Positions 1 to 12,283 of a stretch of DNA of 64,000 bases are shown in pieces. Positions within the stretch are counted from its first letter, which is position 1. Each line of letters begins with the position of its first letter. The notes beneath the pieces were generated by a model. It was not told the origin of the DNA and searched no databases. It saw nothing but the letters and a program-made list of their open reading frames with translations. Made by a program: the position numbers and the translations under genes. Source of the DNA: Trichaptum fuscoviolaceum (taxonomy: Eukaryota > Basidiomycota > Agaricomycetes > Hymenochaetales > Trichaptaceae); the NCBI GenBank assembly GCA_910574455.1, contig CAJSYZ010000005.1, positions 4,154,001-4,218,000 on the forward strand. The letters run 5' to 3'.

Positions 1-330
1 GCCTTAAGCTATCCACATCTTCAGCATTGGTTCCAAACGGCTCTTTACAAGCATCACTTGAGAATACACCTCGTTCTGTCATTCCTTACCCCAAAAGCTC
101 TACCTGCGCATGGTGTTACACCATGTAGGTAGGTATTTTTATTGTGCTGTAACTGTTCTACATATGTACATGATCTAGAATGTGATATACATATGTATAT
201 TACTGGGTATCATTGGCGATACACTGTTAATTTCTTTTATCTTTCAAGCCTCCAAGACTTATCTGCATTTTCCAAGACTTCACTCTGATAGCTGAGGTCT
301 GTACATTACATGTATATGTGAAGAGTGTTT
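1..330 (+). pseudogene. ZnF0: remnant of a C2H2 zinc-finger gene of the array
   Basis: Bases 1-73 match the Ser-rich second exon of the array's zinc-finger genes (compare 31881-31955 and 39711-39782). The match then stops abruptly. From about 100 the sequence instead matches the 3' flank of ZnF3 (41080-41280), including the GTAGGTAGGTATT block. The whole third exon, about 1.2 kb with both zinc fingers, is therefore missing, most simply through one internal deletion. The 5' end lies outside the window. What is seen is the junction; the deletion mechanism is inference. Confidence 0.6.
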
Positions 331-1880
331 CTGCATTAAGATTCAAATAGAAACGGAATGCAAGGTGTTAACAAAGTGGGCTTGTGCTTATATTCTGGGC
401 CTTGATGGTAGTGATGTATTATGATGGTACAGAATGAATTAGATAGAGTTATATACTTTGGATAATATTTGTCTATGCATTTGTCTCGAATGAGGAGCTT
501 CGGAGGTTGCGGAGGACAAGAACAAGAAGGGACAGCTAACAAATAGAGTGTACATTGGAAAGAATTGCTCTCAACACTTGCCTAAAAAGCCTCCAGTAGA
601 ATTCCTCAGCAGAGCATTTCTGAAATGCGTCAGGTTCAAGTTGCTGAGACCCGCACAAGGAGTGCTGACATGGCAAGTGTATCCGGCCGAGTGCCGAGGC
701 TACCATCCCATGCCGGCAGTGTTCCCGGACGTGCCGGGCGGACGGCAGGTCGGAGGGATTGAAATTTGACGCCATATTTCAGGCCCACGGACTCATACCC
801 CGAACTCGTACTTGTGCGTGTGCTGGTGCGTGTGCGAGGATGTCCGTGAGCAGACGGGCGATGGAGGACTGCCCCAAGCTCAGGTTGTTGCGTCCTGGCA
901 ATTCAGTTCCAGTAGCATCAGGTGTATCCAATAGTCCAAAACTTGAATGTAAGTGACGACGGACCGGCCGCAACCCACATGTCATCTTTGTCTCGCCAAG
1001 TTACAATGATGTTGTTTCTTGGTCCATCTCCATGGAGCTGCACGAGAGACCGAGGATGGGCCTTGAGGGTTTCCGAGATGTCTCTGCTCTTCCCCATTCA
1101 ATATAGGAGCGGGACATTGCAGAACAATTATACCCACATATTTTATTTCTACACTTCATCAAATCAATGAGAAATGAATCGAGGGTCTGACTACTGCTCT
1201 TCTGACAATGCAAGGAGCCCAGAGTCCGTTCTGGCTACTGCCACGTCGAGGCCTACTCACACCGGGCCTTCTGTAAATCAACGCAGCCCTCGTCAAACGT
1301 ACTATCTTGAAGCAACCTTTCGCATGGCCTTTTTGTGTTGTGGTGCCGGCCGCTTCTCTGCACCTCTTTTTGCGCTTGTTGCGAGTCCCCTGGCCTGGAA
1401 GGTTATACATCACATTTGTTGTAGGTCAGTCGTCTATGTTCTCCTCAAGGGCAAGAATACACTGCTCATTGCCTATATGTAATTTCAAAAATCTGGTCTG
1501 TCTTGCAACGAGCGCAAGACTTGTTTATCATGTTTTCAGTGAATGGAATTGATAGTGTAGGTAAGTGGTAGTGGTTTGTAGATGCCCCGTAGCAGTTTGA
1601 ATTTATGATTGTGTACGCTGAGCATATACGTACTTTAGGGGTGTTGGCATCAACCTTTTACTCGCATACGCAAAGTTTTATATGGGCTGGTAGCTTTTAT
1701 GCAGACTCGGATGTTCTCGGAGTCGGTGGAGAGATGCACTCAAAGAAGCCCATCTTCCTCGCAGCTGAAGGCGAAATATATGCGTGCAATAGTCTCTACA
1801 AGAGTCTATACATAACAACCAGGACAACAAAAGCCGGAAATGCGCCAAAACAAGATGGGTAGGGTGGAAGACAGCAATAA
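331..1880. other. Convergent spacer, module 1 (decayed minus-strand coding patches)
   Basis: This block lies between the zinc-finger 3' end and the membrane-gene 3' end and recurs in every module. No complete gene is visible. Two patches look like old minus-strand coding sequence because the reading frame is kept between modules. The patch at 918-1086 encodes a segment containing VTWRDKDDMWVAAGP and ends WTIGYT-stop. The patch at about 1430-1545 encodes a segment containing SCARCKTDQIFE. A GC-rich stretch at 660-850 is shared by all modules. I do not recognise a family for either patch. Confidence 0.4.
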
Positions 1881-3676
1881 TCAAATATGCGGTATGAATT
1901 TTGTCCAAACAACTGAATCTAACGCAGAGGGAGGAAGGCGACGAAGTGACAGGAGGGCGAGAACGAGGAGGGAAAGGCGGGCGACAGGATATATAATGGC
2001 AGGAAGTGTTTCCACGGTTTTCTTAATGCGCGTCCAGTAGATTTTCTCAGGAGTTCCGGTAGGATAGTATGACCATTTATCATAGACAAATCGAGTGTAG
2101 ACAGGAACAACTGCGATGATGAGAAGACATAGGCCTACGATGGTCAGAGAAGCCGTCCGCCACAGAATCCGCTCGACCTGCGAAGGGAACTCGAAGTGCC
2201 ATGCAGCACAGTGGATCGACCCAAATGCGGCACCTGCTATGGCAGAGAAGATCAAAAGAGGCCTTGTTTCGGCGTACTTGCTGCAGAACATCATAAACAT
2301 AATCCACCGCATGTCTTCCTCATTGAAGAGCAGTTCGAGCGCCGGTTTGTTGTGCATTTTGTCCTTCGCATCGCTATACCCATCCCGTTTAAAGTACCAG
2401 CCAGGGTAAAGGATCTGCTGCATTGGGAGGAACATGAACAGGTACGGCAAGTAGAACAGCTTCGTGATGACAAGCATGCAGGTCGTCCAAATCCAGTCGA
2501 TGGCTCGGCGAACGTGCGATCTCGTCGCCGGACAACCTGAGCTTTGTATAGGTCCGACCTCGAGATTAGCATCCTTCTGCTTCCGGTGGCATATCAAATG
2601 ACGTAGAGTGCGGATCGTCTTCAGAAGCCACATCGAAAGGGATTGTAGATGCGTTGCTAGTACCGGGATGATTGACCGCGCGGAGTCTCGGAGATAATCT
2701 CTCAACCGGAACCAATACCTTGAGGTAAATGACCAACTCTCTCCTTCGTTCTGCGACTCACTCCTAGCCTTCCTGACCTCTACAAGCTGCCTCTCCAACC
2801 CCTTCGTGCGGATGATGATCGGACATCGGACATCGAGCGGCTTGCTCCACCAGAAAAGATACATGATGCTGTTCAGTCCGGCCAACGCAGCCGTCGTAAG
2901 CTCGATCTCAGTGATCGTCAAGTGCTGGTGTGCACGTGCGATGAGCTGGATGATGAACCAAGTAATTTGCAGAAGAGCAACTCCTTTCGAGAGAGCATCG
3001 CCTTTGCTTCTGTCCTCGATTTCTTTCGCTGTCGTATCCGGGAAGTCAATCAGCTGCTTCTTCAGTAGTTCCTGAAATTCGAAGAAACGGAGGACGCTTT
3101 CCTGCACAACAATGCCCTCCTTCTCTGTTTCATAGCGGCGCCAATACCCGGGATACAAGTCGTCGCCCTTTATATAGTTCACTTTGAAGCCTCCCATCTG
3201 CAAGAAATGCGCTTGTGTCATTGTCCATGGCACACCTAATAAATTTGTTCAACTAAATCTATTCCGAATTTGAAGACGAATAAATTATTACATGACTTCG
3301 GACGAGCTTTGTTCATCATCTTTCTTATCTTCACGGCGCCTCGCCACTGCTTGAATGCCCACAGTATCATTACCTCTGGCGCGAGAAGGGCCAAGCACAT
3401 GAGAAAAATCCGACGCTTCAACAGCGACCAGCTACTCTCCTCAAGGAATGGCACATTCGGGTGCACGGATACCCATGTCACAGCAAACGTCGTCGCCAGG
3501 CAGCTCCAAACGATGTCCCAGACGGAGCGACCAGGGCAAGAACAGTCGTTGGAGCATTCGTCTCGCGTGAAGATTGGCGCATCGTAGGCCAGCGGGTCCG
3601 CGAAGGACGGGGCGACGGGTACAGCACTCGTGCCGTAGTGTCGGGTGAGGAATATGTAGGCGAGAATGAGGAGCAT
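1881..3676 (-). CDS. Membrane gene A: multi-pass membrane protein, intact
   Basis: Two exons, 3676-3292 and 3235-1881, joined across a 56-bp intron (3236-3291; GTAATA...TTAG, phase 1), give 579 residues. The N-terminus MLLILAYIFLTRHYGTSA looks like a signal peptide. It is followed by a Cys-rich ectodomain (ECSNDCSCPG) and hydrophobic spans around WDIVWSCLATTFAVTW and RRIFLMCLALLAP. Exon 2 begins with AHFLQMGGF and adds about six spans, including ALLQITWFIIQLIA and LTIVGLCLLIIAVVPVY, and ends WTKFIPHI. I chose the ATG at 3676 because a TATAAA lies 54 bp upstream and every paralogue has the same exon-1 length from this ATG. The layout matches a large uncharacterised family of agaricomycete membrane proteins (recalled, not searched). 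Function unknown. No stops or frameshifts were seen. Confidence 0.82.
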
Positions 3677-3729
3677 AGTACGGGATAGCAGACAGGGGAC
3701 AACGTCTGAAGAAACGACAAGTGCGTGCC

Positions 3730-3735
3730 TTTATA
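3730..3735 (-). promoter_or_regulatory. TATA box of membrane gene A
   Basis: TATAAA on the minus strand, 54 bp upstream of the ATG. Paralogues C and D have TATATA at the same 54-bp distance. The TATAAA also puts an in-frame stop (TAA) upstream, which rules out the longer N-terminus that other copies could encode. Confidence 0.6.
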
Positions 3736-3736
3736 G

Positions 3737-6000
3737 CGTGACCGAGACCAACATCGTGTTTACTCACCGAGCACGATGCCCAAGCTCTTCCATTCATACC
3801 GCCCATCACAACGCGCCCATCGCGCTGATCACATACATCAGTAAACGCACAATTGTCCCTATTCTCGTGTGTGATGTTGAACGAGTACGTCCAGTTCATT
3901 CTTCACATTCGGATCTCCTATATAGTTGAAGATGCTCAGAGCCAGTGTGGTTGGCGTACGTGTACGTGCAAGGACGAGTGCGACGAGAGGCGCCCGAGAA
4001 TGTTAGAGGCCGTGTGCACAGGGTTCTGTCCTCATGTTTGCGGTAATGAAGGGCTTCTCAGCAATTCTGTCAAGCTCTAAACTTATCAGGTGGATTATTA
4101 GATGCCAAAAGGTGCATATGAGGCGACGGGAAAGAAGGCTCACCTGCGAAATGCGAAAGCAACGTTGGCTGCAGAGATGAAGCCATCAGCCGGCCAACAA
4201 AGTGGAAGGACCTCGAGTCTTGATTGCACCGGTCTTCGACTATGCGCACAAATATGTCGCCCCGTACCATTGTCGACGCTATAGTAGGTGAGAGGCGGTC
4301 GTTGATGTTGACTAGCCTGGAGACTAAATGTTGACTACAAGAGAGTGCCAATTCACCTTCAAGTTGGAAAATAAAGCGATGATGGCGTGGAAACACGAGG
4401 CTGTTTTCGGCCTTCTGCTCCGAACGCCGTTTTTCTGTTATCTTCAGCATCATCTGCCTCCGTCGTACATGCTTCACCCAAGCACAAGCATTATCGCAGC
4501 TATATAAATCCAGCGTCTATCGTATGTAGTAGAAGCACTCACGTACATTCCACACATCTTTGGTGTCGTCACATCTTCGAGGCAGGCATTTGCTACTGAT
4601 ATATCGGATAGATAAGAACTCGAGGACAGCGAGCACTGGTAAGCCTAGAGCAAGGACTGGGGCAAGTTCGTTTAGATTGAAGCAAAGTAGTTGATCAACG
4701 TATCCCTTATAAACAAGTCTGCAAGCTGAGCTGTGAGAAATTCTTATTTTCTCGATCTTGCACTTGCTAAACCTCTATCCATCTTAATAGACGCTGTGAT
4801 GTATCTGATAGCGAGTGGGTAGCTCCGATAGAAGGTGTCTCTCCCAAAGATCGAAACTTGAGATCACGCTAGAATGAATCTGAAGGAAGAGAAGCTATGA
4901 AAGACGTTGATGGAATAAGCCGGTAGGTGAGCAATTGACAGCTTCAAGTACGCTCACTTGGAATGCGGCAACATGATAGACGAGGACGATATGCCATTCC
5001 AAACCTTCGATATATGGATCCCGTGAATCGCTTGATCTCATTCTCTCTATCGTATGACAAGCCTTCGTAAATGCATCAACATCTTAAGCTGTTGCGTGCT
5101 CGTACGGAAAGGGGGCTTACAGTCGGCTATTCCCTCATGCACCCAATGGTCTCGCACTCGCGGCACAGGAATCAGTACTCTTTCAACCCCTGCTCTGAAT
5201 TTCAAGTACGGAACCGATCAACACCTTGACTACCTTTTTCTTTTGGCGTAGTCGCTGAAATCACCTTCAAGTCGGCGATGCGAGGGCCGGAGCGCATGCC
5301 TGATGAAATAATAGATTCACTCGGGCTCCTGGACGTCAGAATTGATTGGAGTTAACTTATCGTGAACATGCCCTTCGATTAGTCTCAGCAAGCTCATGTA
5401 CGACAGACAGCCTTTGCCTGTGCGCGAGTTTCGTCGAATGTGAAACGGGCGACGGCTTGTGCGCTGTACCGCCTCCTCATTCATCGGCGTCCTGCGCAGG
5501 TAGATGGGTTTGTCCAGCTGCTTCTGCTAGGCTCGGCGGCGGACTTTCGAGTCATCCCAGCGTTCCCTCAGAGGAATGACGCTGGGTGGTCTACTTCCAT
5601 GGGCGTTCCGTCATGAACACATGACTGTGCTTCGAGTAGAGCTTGCATCGACGGACATGAACAACCCGTAGCTGGGTCACCTCTGACTACCTCGTCCTTC
5701 GTATGCAGTAAACTACATCTTTGAAAGAGAAGCATGTTTGTTACCTTGAAATGAGAAAAGGTGAGTCTAGCTAAGATCGATTTAGATGGCCTGGGGCTCA
5801 CTATCTCTTTGAAAGACTTTCGAAGGACTCTGCTTGTTAAAAGGCACTTCTTTTCTTCAAGTCAATCATCAGAACACTCTAACAGAATCAATGATGGTTT
5901 AGTACAGAGAGAATACCCATTCTTCCTGCTGCGTTAGGGGGGAAAGAAAAGAGTGGTGACCGGTGTGGTTTAACGAGCCAGGTCGCGAGACCAAAACGCT
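3737..6000 (-). pseudogene. Gene P copy 1: decayed multi-exon minus-strand gene in the divergent spacer
   Basis: Several minus-strand segments look like exons of a membrane protein and recur in all five divergent spacers. In 5'-to-3' order they are: a segment at about 5500-5440 (SAQAVARFTFDETRAQ in sense); 5040-4960 containing EGLEWHIVLVYHVAAFQ before a GTGAGC donor; about 4835-4780 containing FYRSYPLAIRYITAS; about 4655-4545 containing LGLPVLAVLEFLSIRYISSK; about 4290-4150; and about 4070-3900. In this copy the last segment has a one-base insertion relative to modules 3-5. Hydrophobic runs suggest a membrane protein. No family was recognised and no full reading frame could be assembled. Confidence 0.35.
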
Positions 6001-6015
6001 GTGCGTGACCTTGAG

Positions 6016-6060
6016 GCGCGACGCGTCGCGCGTTAATGTGCCCACCGGCGGGCTTTAAAT
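6016..6060 (+). promoter_or_regulatory. Conserved ZnF promoter block, module 1
   Basis: A perfect 16-bp palindrome GCGCGACGCGTCGCGC (6016-6031) contains ACGCGT, the core of the fungal MluI cell-cycle box. It is followed by the near-palindrome GCCCACCGGCGGGC (6040-6053) and by TTTAAAT (6054-6060). The block lies 140-190 bp upstream of the ZnF1 exon-1 ATG and is repeated upstream of ZnF2-5. Binding by an MBF-type factor is inference. Confidence 0.6.
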
Positions 6061-6203
6061 TTCAGAGTGGTACACATATCGATTCTTCTTCACTCACCAC
6101 AACCATCGCACCAATTTTCCTTCCCTCCCTCTTCAAACTTGTCTTCCTCAGCAATCAGGCTTACATTTACAAACATCTTCTCAACATCAACCTTTCTTAA
6201 ATC

Positions 6204-7776
6204 ATGGACGACAAGCTCACAGAACAGTATTGGCGTAAATTTGATGATGATCGGCATCCATCCACGGGACTCGATCCTCGAGTACCTCTTCAACCGGTTT
6301 GTCCTCATCTCCTTTTTATACCTTCCTTCATTCTGAAGAACCTCTTCACCGACCAAGATGCAAATTGGACGAGGCAGATCAGATTTACGAGCGGCCACAG
6401 CGCCTTATCACACTGATGAAGACAGTCACAAGCCAACCACAGTGTCAACGTTGGCTCAAAACGACTCTTCATCGAGCTCACTTCATCAGTTAACGCCTCG
6501 CCTGTATGGAGCAGAGCGTATCGGAGTAGATTCAGGCGTTGGCTACGAGGACAATGAAAGCTACGTAAGAGCAGGCACAGGCGCAGACGGGAATGTCATG
6601 TTCGAGGATCAGAAGGCGTGTATGGCTACAACTGTGAGTTCTTGTAGTAGCTCAAGTATTGTAGACAACTGACGTGTTTCTCGGACAAACCAACCACTGC
6701 AACAAGGTACAATGACCCAGAGCGACGAGACGACGGCGAATCAACCTCAGGTCATTTTTGGCTCAACAGCTAACATCAATTTCCCTTTCAATTTCGAACT
6801 AGGACGATTTTTTACTCCGGCCGAGATGCAGCATGCGAGAAACATGCAGAGTTTAGATGGGGAAGGGCTCTCATCTCGTCTGTCCTCCAGTCAGGAACTG
6901 GCCACTTATCTAACTCGTGCTGCCCTACCCACACCAACGTCGATTCCACGCGGACTCGAGCCCTACCTGGATCTATCCACGGGTCATGCGACTGACGGCG
7001 GAAGAGACTTCGATGGATCGACTAGTCAGCAGAATTATCCAGCACCATCGGCTATCCCGGAAAGTATCACAGCTTCTGCTGGCTATGGTATTTGGAATGT
7101 TCAACGCTCGCAGCTCCCGACGCCCTCACCGAGCGCTCACAGTCATGCATCTTTGCGTTCCGATTCTCCCTCGTTTCCTACAGTTCGCCCCGAATATACT
7201 GGTATGAGCTATCCTGGAACTGCGGTGCAGCTTGCGGCGGTACCATTTGTGAACAATCCCTACCCATACCCGCAGTCGGTCGCGTACGGCCCATCGCAAG
7301 CAGGATTTAGCACCTTGTCTCTCCCTACGCTTCAACAAGCACCCTCATCTGCGCAAGGCGTAGTGTCCCGGAAGAGGGGCACGGAAACGCGAGATACTGC
7401 ATCGCTGCCCGCACCAGCTGCAAAGAAGGGGGGTAATGGGAAGGGACCAGGACGTATCCCGAAGCCCAAGGCCTTCAAATGTGAAGTTGAGGGTTGTGAT
7501 GCTACCTTTGAATCCGAAGGATCCCGTAACAGACATGAAAAGAGTCACGATCGTTCCAGTCGACTCCTTTGTCCCAATGCAGAATGTACGAAGCCGGGAA
7601 AAGGGGGACCATCAACATTTCGAGACATTTCCGATCTCGTCCGGCATGTCTACAACCCCAAATCGGTGTGCAGGAAGAAAGCGCCCAGACTGCCCGCAAA
7701 ACGGACAAAGAAGAACAGGGAAAGAGTCAAAAGCGTGTTGTTGAAGTTGAGTGAGGAAAGGAAACGGAAACTTTAA
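6204..7776 (+). CDS. ZnF1: C2H2 zinc-finger protein, 5' exons damaged
   Basis: Exon 1 is 6204-6296 and exon 2 is 6358-6633. Exon 2 lacks one base compared with ZnF4 and ZnF5 (TTCGAGGATC for TTCGAGGGATC), which shifts its frame. The acceptor before exon 3 has changed from GGACAG to GGACAA. The large third exon is open from an ATG at 6712 and encodes 354 residues: a Pro/Ser/Gln-rich region, a basic stretch (KKGGNGKGPGRIPKPK), a C2H2 finger CEVEGCDATFESEGSRNRH-EKSH, and a second, irregular Cys/His finger starting CPNAEC. The product would act in the nucleus, probably as a DNA-binding protein. Either transcription starts near 6712 and gives a shorter protein, or the gene is newly dead. The 3' half shows no lesions. 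Confidence 0.6.
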
Positions 7777-9812
7777 TCGCACAGCAGTTGTAACATTTGA
7801 GCTGTAGTAATGGTTGTTACATCACGGAGGTATGTACTTTATTGCACTAGGATTGTACTACATTTGGATTATGTATGAATATGTAGAATGGGCGACATTG
7901 GCAAATCGGATACACTTTTGATTATAGTCAGAGTACTTCATTCATGAGATGTAAGGCATTTAATAAAGAAAGTTTGTGTTCATTTTCTCGGAGTTGCGGA
8001 TAGTGATACATAATGATGAGCTGAACAGGCAAGACATAGAGTTATATGTTGTGGTAATCTATCTCTATGCTGCTGACTCCGGAGCTTTGAAGGTTGCAAA
8101 GGGGAGCAGGAACAAAGTGAGGCAGCTTAGAGATAACAAAGAATCTGTTCTCATTGCTTGTCTAAAGCAACTCCCAAAGAATTCCTCATCATTATGATAT
8201 GCTGCATGTTCAAATTGCGGTTAGGTCTGGGGATGCGCTGCCGCCCTTGGCATTGCAAGTGTATCCCGCTAGGTGCCGAGGCTTCGATTGCCGTATTATC
8301 TCATGCCGGCGGTGTTTTGGGTGTGCCGGGAAGACGGCAGCCTGAGCCTGAGGTCGGAGAGATCGGCCCCATGCTTCAGGTCCACGCGTTACCGCCATTT
8401 GTTACTTGTACCCGGTACTCGGGTACATGCGTGTGTTGGTGTGTGCAAGGGTGTCCATGTGGGTGATGGTGGACTATTCCAAGTTTGGGCTGCTGCGTTC
8501 TGGCAAGTCAGCCTGAGTGACATTGGCATCACGGTGGGAACGTCATGTCAGTGAAGTGCAAGTTGGTCCTCTTCACTTCCACCGTCCATTCTATTTTGTC
8601 CCTAACTCATTGTCCTCCGAGTCTGTCACTCAAGCCAAGTCATGCAAGAACTCCGCTTTGTAGATACTTGTCAGACGTTAACATCTCAACCGTTGCTTAT
8701 GCATGTGGCCGCCATGTGAATTCAAAAGAGTTTGTTTAGTCGTCTCCCGCCGAGGAACTTGACGTCAACACATTTCCGTGAGGAGCGAGGATGGATGTAG
8801 CCAACGTTGGTCGTTTTGTATGGTATTGAGTGTGAGTACCTCAAAGACACTCACTGATGTGGTCGACTGACGTGATAACCGGATAGACCAAGGACTGGCA
8901 TATGCCAAGCATCCCACATTTCATCTCTATCTCGCCAAGTAACAACAATGGTCGTTCATGGTCCATTTCTACGGAGTTGCACATGGAAGCGAGGATAGGC
9001 CTTGAAGGTCTCTTAAATGTCCCTGCTCTTTCCCATTCAGTGAACGAGCGGGACATTGCAAGTTGCAGAACAATCATACCCAAATATATTATGTCTACGC
9101 TTCCTCAAATCAATGAGAAATGAATCGAGGCACTGACTATTGGGCTTTCTACTGCTTTTTTACGCAACGGGCTCGGAGTCCGTTCTGGCTACTGCCACAT
9201 CAAGGCGTACTAATGACGGGCCTTCGATAACACAATGCAGCCCTCGTCAAACTTGAACATACTATCTTGATGTAGCTTCCGGGTCCTTTTGCGTGGCCTT
9301 TTTGTGGTGCCGACCGCTTCTCCGAGTCTCTGGCTTGGTAGGTTTTATACTACATTTATTATAGGTCAAGGCATACAGTCGTCTATGTATTCCTCAAGGG
9401 CAAGAACACACTGCTCATTGTCTATACGTAGTTCCGAGATCTGCACTGTCATACAATGAGTGCAAGACTTATGTATTATGCTTTCTGTGAGTGGAATTGA
9501 CGGTGTAGGTAAGTGGTTCGTAGATGCCCCGTAGCAGTTTGGGTTTATGATTTCGTTCGGTGAGCATACACGTACTTTAGGGGTGTTGGTATCAAGCCTT
9601 CACTCGCATGCGCAAAGTTTTATATGATCTGATACAATCCATGAAGATTTTCTTGGAGTTGCCATCAAAGTACACCATCGTTCTCGCAGCTGAATGCGAA
9701 ATATATTAAAGTTGCGTGCAATAGTTTCTACAAGAGTCTATACAAAACAACCAGGCTGACAAAAGCCGCAAGTGCGCCAAAACAAGAAGGGTGTGGAAGA
9801 AGACAGCAAGAA
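7777..9812. other. Convergent spacer, module 2
   Basis: Matches the other convergent spacers. The minus-strand patch at about 8900-9060 is the counterpart of 918-1086 but has in-frame stops (RDI-stop; GP-stop), so it is dead here. The second patch, at about 9370-9480, stays open (SCTHCMTVQISEL). The GC-rich stretch at 8220-8480 is shared with the ZnF5 3' flank. No complete gene was seen. Confidence 0.4.
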
Positions 9813-11161
9813 TCAAATGTGCGGTATGAATTTTGTCCAAACAACTGTATCGAACGCGGAGGGAGGAAGGCGGCGAAGGGACAGGAGGGCGAGAATAAGG
9901 AGGGAAAGGCGGGCGACAGGATATATAATGGCAGGAAATGTTTCCACGGTTTTCTTAATGCGCGTCCAGTAGATTTTCTTAGGAGTTCCGGTAGGATAGT
10001 CTGACCATTTATCATAGACAAATCGAGTGTAGACAGGAGCAGCTGCGATGATGAGAAGACACAGGCCTACGATGGACAGAGAAGCCGTCCGCCACAGAAT
10101 CCGCTCGACCTGCGAAGGGAACTCGAAGTGCCATGCAGCACAGTGGATCGACCCAAATGCGGCACCTGCTAGGGCAGAGAAGATCAAAAGCGGCCTTGTT
10201 TCGGCGTACTCGCTGCAGAACATCATCATCATGATGCACTGCATGTCACCCTCATCGAAGAGCAGTTCGAGCGCCGGTTTGTTGTGCATTTTGTCCTTCG
10301 CATCGCTATACCCATCCCGTTTAAAGTACCAGCCAGGGTAAAGGATTTGCTCTATTGGGAGGAACATGAGCAGGTATGGCAAGTAGAACAGCATCGTAAT
10401 GACAAGTTTGCAGGTCGTCCAAATCGAGTTGATGGCTCGGCGAAAGCGCGATCTCGGCGCCGGAGAACCTGAGCTTTGTAAAAGTCCGACCTCGAGATTA
10501 ACATCCTTCTGCGTCCGGTGGGGTATCAAATGACGTAATGCGCGGACCGTATCCAGAAGCCACTCTGGAATGGACGATAGTACCGGGATGATTGACAGCG
10601 CGGAGTCTCGGAGATAATCTCGCAGCCGGAACTCGCTTTCGGCGAATTTCCAGCTCTCCGCACTGGGGCCTTCGTTCTGCGACTCATTCCTAGCCCCCCT
10701 TGCCTCTGCAAGCTGCTTTTCCAACCTCTTCGTGCGGATGACGATCGGACATCGGACATCGTGCGGCTTGCTCCACCAGAAAAGATACATGATGCTGTTC
10801 AGTCCGGCCAACGCAGCCGTCGTAAGCTCGATCTCCGTGATCGTCAAGTGCTGGTGTGCGCGTGCGATGAGTTGGATGATGAACCAAGTAATTTGCAGAA
10901 GAGCAACTCCTTTCGAGAGAGCATCGCCTTTGCTTCGGTCTTCGATTTCTTTCGCTGTCGTCTCCGGGAAATCAATCAGTCGCTTCTTCAGTAGTTGCTG
11001 AAGTTCGCCGGAATCGATCATGCTTTCCTTCACCACGACACCCTCCTTCTCTGTTTCATACCGGCACCCAAACCAGCCGTCGAAGTCGTCGTCCTCTATG
11101 TAGTTCAGTTTGAAGCCTCCCATCTGCAAAAAATGCGCATGTGTCATTGTCCATTGCATGC
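9813..11161 (-). pseudogene. Membrane gene B, exon 2 (gene split by two transposons)
   Basis: A complete 1,349-bp exon 2, the same length as in gene C, open from the acceptor to WTKFIPHI-stop. The intron acceptor (TTCAGTAG) is kept and 21 bp of intron remain at 11162-11182. The KDZ transposon then starts at 11183. The rest of the intron and exon 1 reappear at 25068-25333 and 29131-29283. Taken together the pieces match the layout of gene C (385-bp exon 1, 55-bp intron, 1,349-bp exon 2; 577 residues) with no other lesion seen. The present copy cannot be expressed normally unless 17.7 kb of transposon is removed or spliced out. Confidence 0.85.
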
Positions 11162-11175
11162 CTACTGAATTTGTT

Positions 11176-11182
11176 CAACCAA
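11176..11182. repeat. KDZ target-site duplication, left copy
   Basis: CAACCAA directly before the left terminal repeat, repeated at 25061-25067 directly after the right one. Counting the 7 bp once restores an intron of 55 bp, the length in paralogues C, D and E. Confidence 0.85.
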
Positions 11183-11290
11183 CAGGCACCCAATGGTGCA
11201 TCTTCAGAAAATAGCCCATATTATGGGGTGAATGATTCACATGATTGAATGATTCAAGTGAATTATTCACACGATCGAATGATTCAAGTG
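11183..11290 (+). repeat. KDZ left terminal inverted repeat
   Basis: Pairs with the reverse complement of 24955-25060. The longest perfect stretch is about 26 bp, including ATCTTCAGAAAATAGCCCAT. After that the two ends share GAATGATTCA units with scattered mismatches. Confidence 0.85.
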
Positions 11291-11530
11291 AATTATTCAC
11301 ACGATCAAACGACGCACGTGAATGATTCACGACATATCTTTCGCAAAGAATCATAGCTTGTATTTATTCTAATGAGTAGTATAAGTACAGAAATTGTAAT
11401 GAATGAATCACGGAATCATTCACAAAGTATAGCATGAATGAATCAATGAAAAGGAGTGAACGGATCAATGAATGAATCAACAAGACTCAGTAGCTGAACG
11501 AATGAATCAAATGTACGGGAATGATTAAAC
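11240..11530. repeat. Subterminal GAATGATTCA/TGAATGAATCA repeats, left
   Basis: A dense run of short direct and inverted copies of TGAATGATTCA-like words inside the left end, mirrored at 24430-25010. Such subterminal repeats are common transposase-binding regions; that role here is inference. Confidence 0.65.
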
Positions 11531-12283
11531 ATTTGTGAAGAATAATACAGGTAAATCAATGTACAGTATACCGTTGGATGCCTTTAGTCCTGCTCATCGG
11601 TCACTGAAGTTGCGAAGCTTCCATGTCATGCATCACCGTCCGGCTCATCAAAGTCGTCACCAAAGACATGGGGACGCATCCCACTCTGCATCGTTTCCGC
11701 CTTGTGCCAGATCCGGTGTTCTGCTGATCAAGAATCGTCCTAGACTCTGAGCTGACCTTGAGGTCTCCTAGGCTATTGCACGTAGCCTGATCGAACTAGA
11801 GAGGCTGGAACTCTACATCGACGCAATGCGAAACGAACACAGCAAGCCACCCACGTTGAGCTGATAGAACCTGATGATGGACTCTCTTCGGATACGCGGC
11901 TAAATCGTAAACCTTGTTAGCAGGCTGAGGACCAGGAACTGATAACGAAGGAAGAGAGACTTGCGATGCGCTGGAAATGAGAGGAGAATACGTCGGACAG
12001 AGAGCACCTCCGTCCTGTGACTGAGGCAGTGAGAGCAGTACGCTGTGCTGCATATCTTGAAGTAATACGAGATACCTCATGGCTTGATCTCGAGGTACTA
12101 AAGGTCACCTGAACGCTCGAGCCTCGGGCTGCGATTATGATGGTGATGATGCTCGTGAAGATGATTATAGCGTTATACGATGTTGAGACATAATATGCCA
12201 CGTACTACGAACGAATTTCAATACAAAGTGTGCATTGCATAGTGATAGGAACTTACCAAGGCAGCGAACCTACATAGACGACT
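11531..12283. other. Transposon interior, no gene recognised
   Basis: This stretch lies between the left repeats and the transposase stop codon. Two overlapping minus-strand frames (12080-11796 and 12201-11917) are open but show no motif. They are more likely the 3' flank of the transposase gene than a gene. Confidence 0.4.

Noticed and set aside
3900..5100. Gene P as a STE3-type pheromone receptor
   Set aside because: A few pieces (CDI, GLGLP-like) look tempting, but the order of segments is wrong and the conserved CINRRLY block is absent.
11796..12201. Extra small gene downstream of the KDZ transposase
   Set aside because: Two overlapping open frames without motifs, splice partners or a copy elsewhere in the window.
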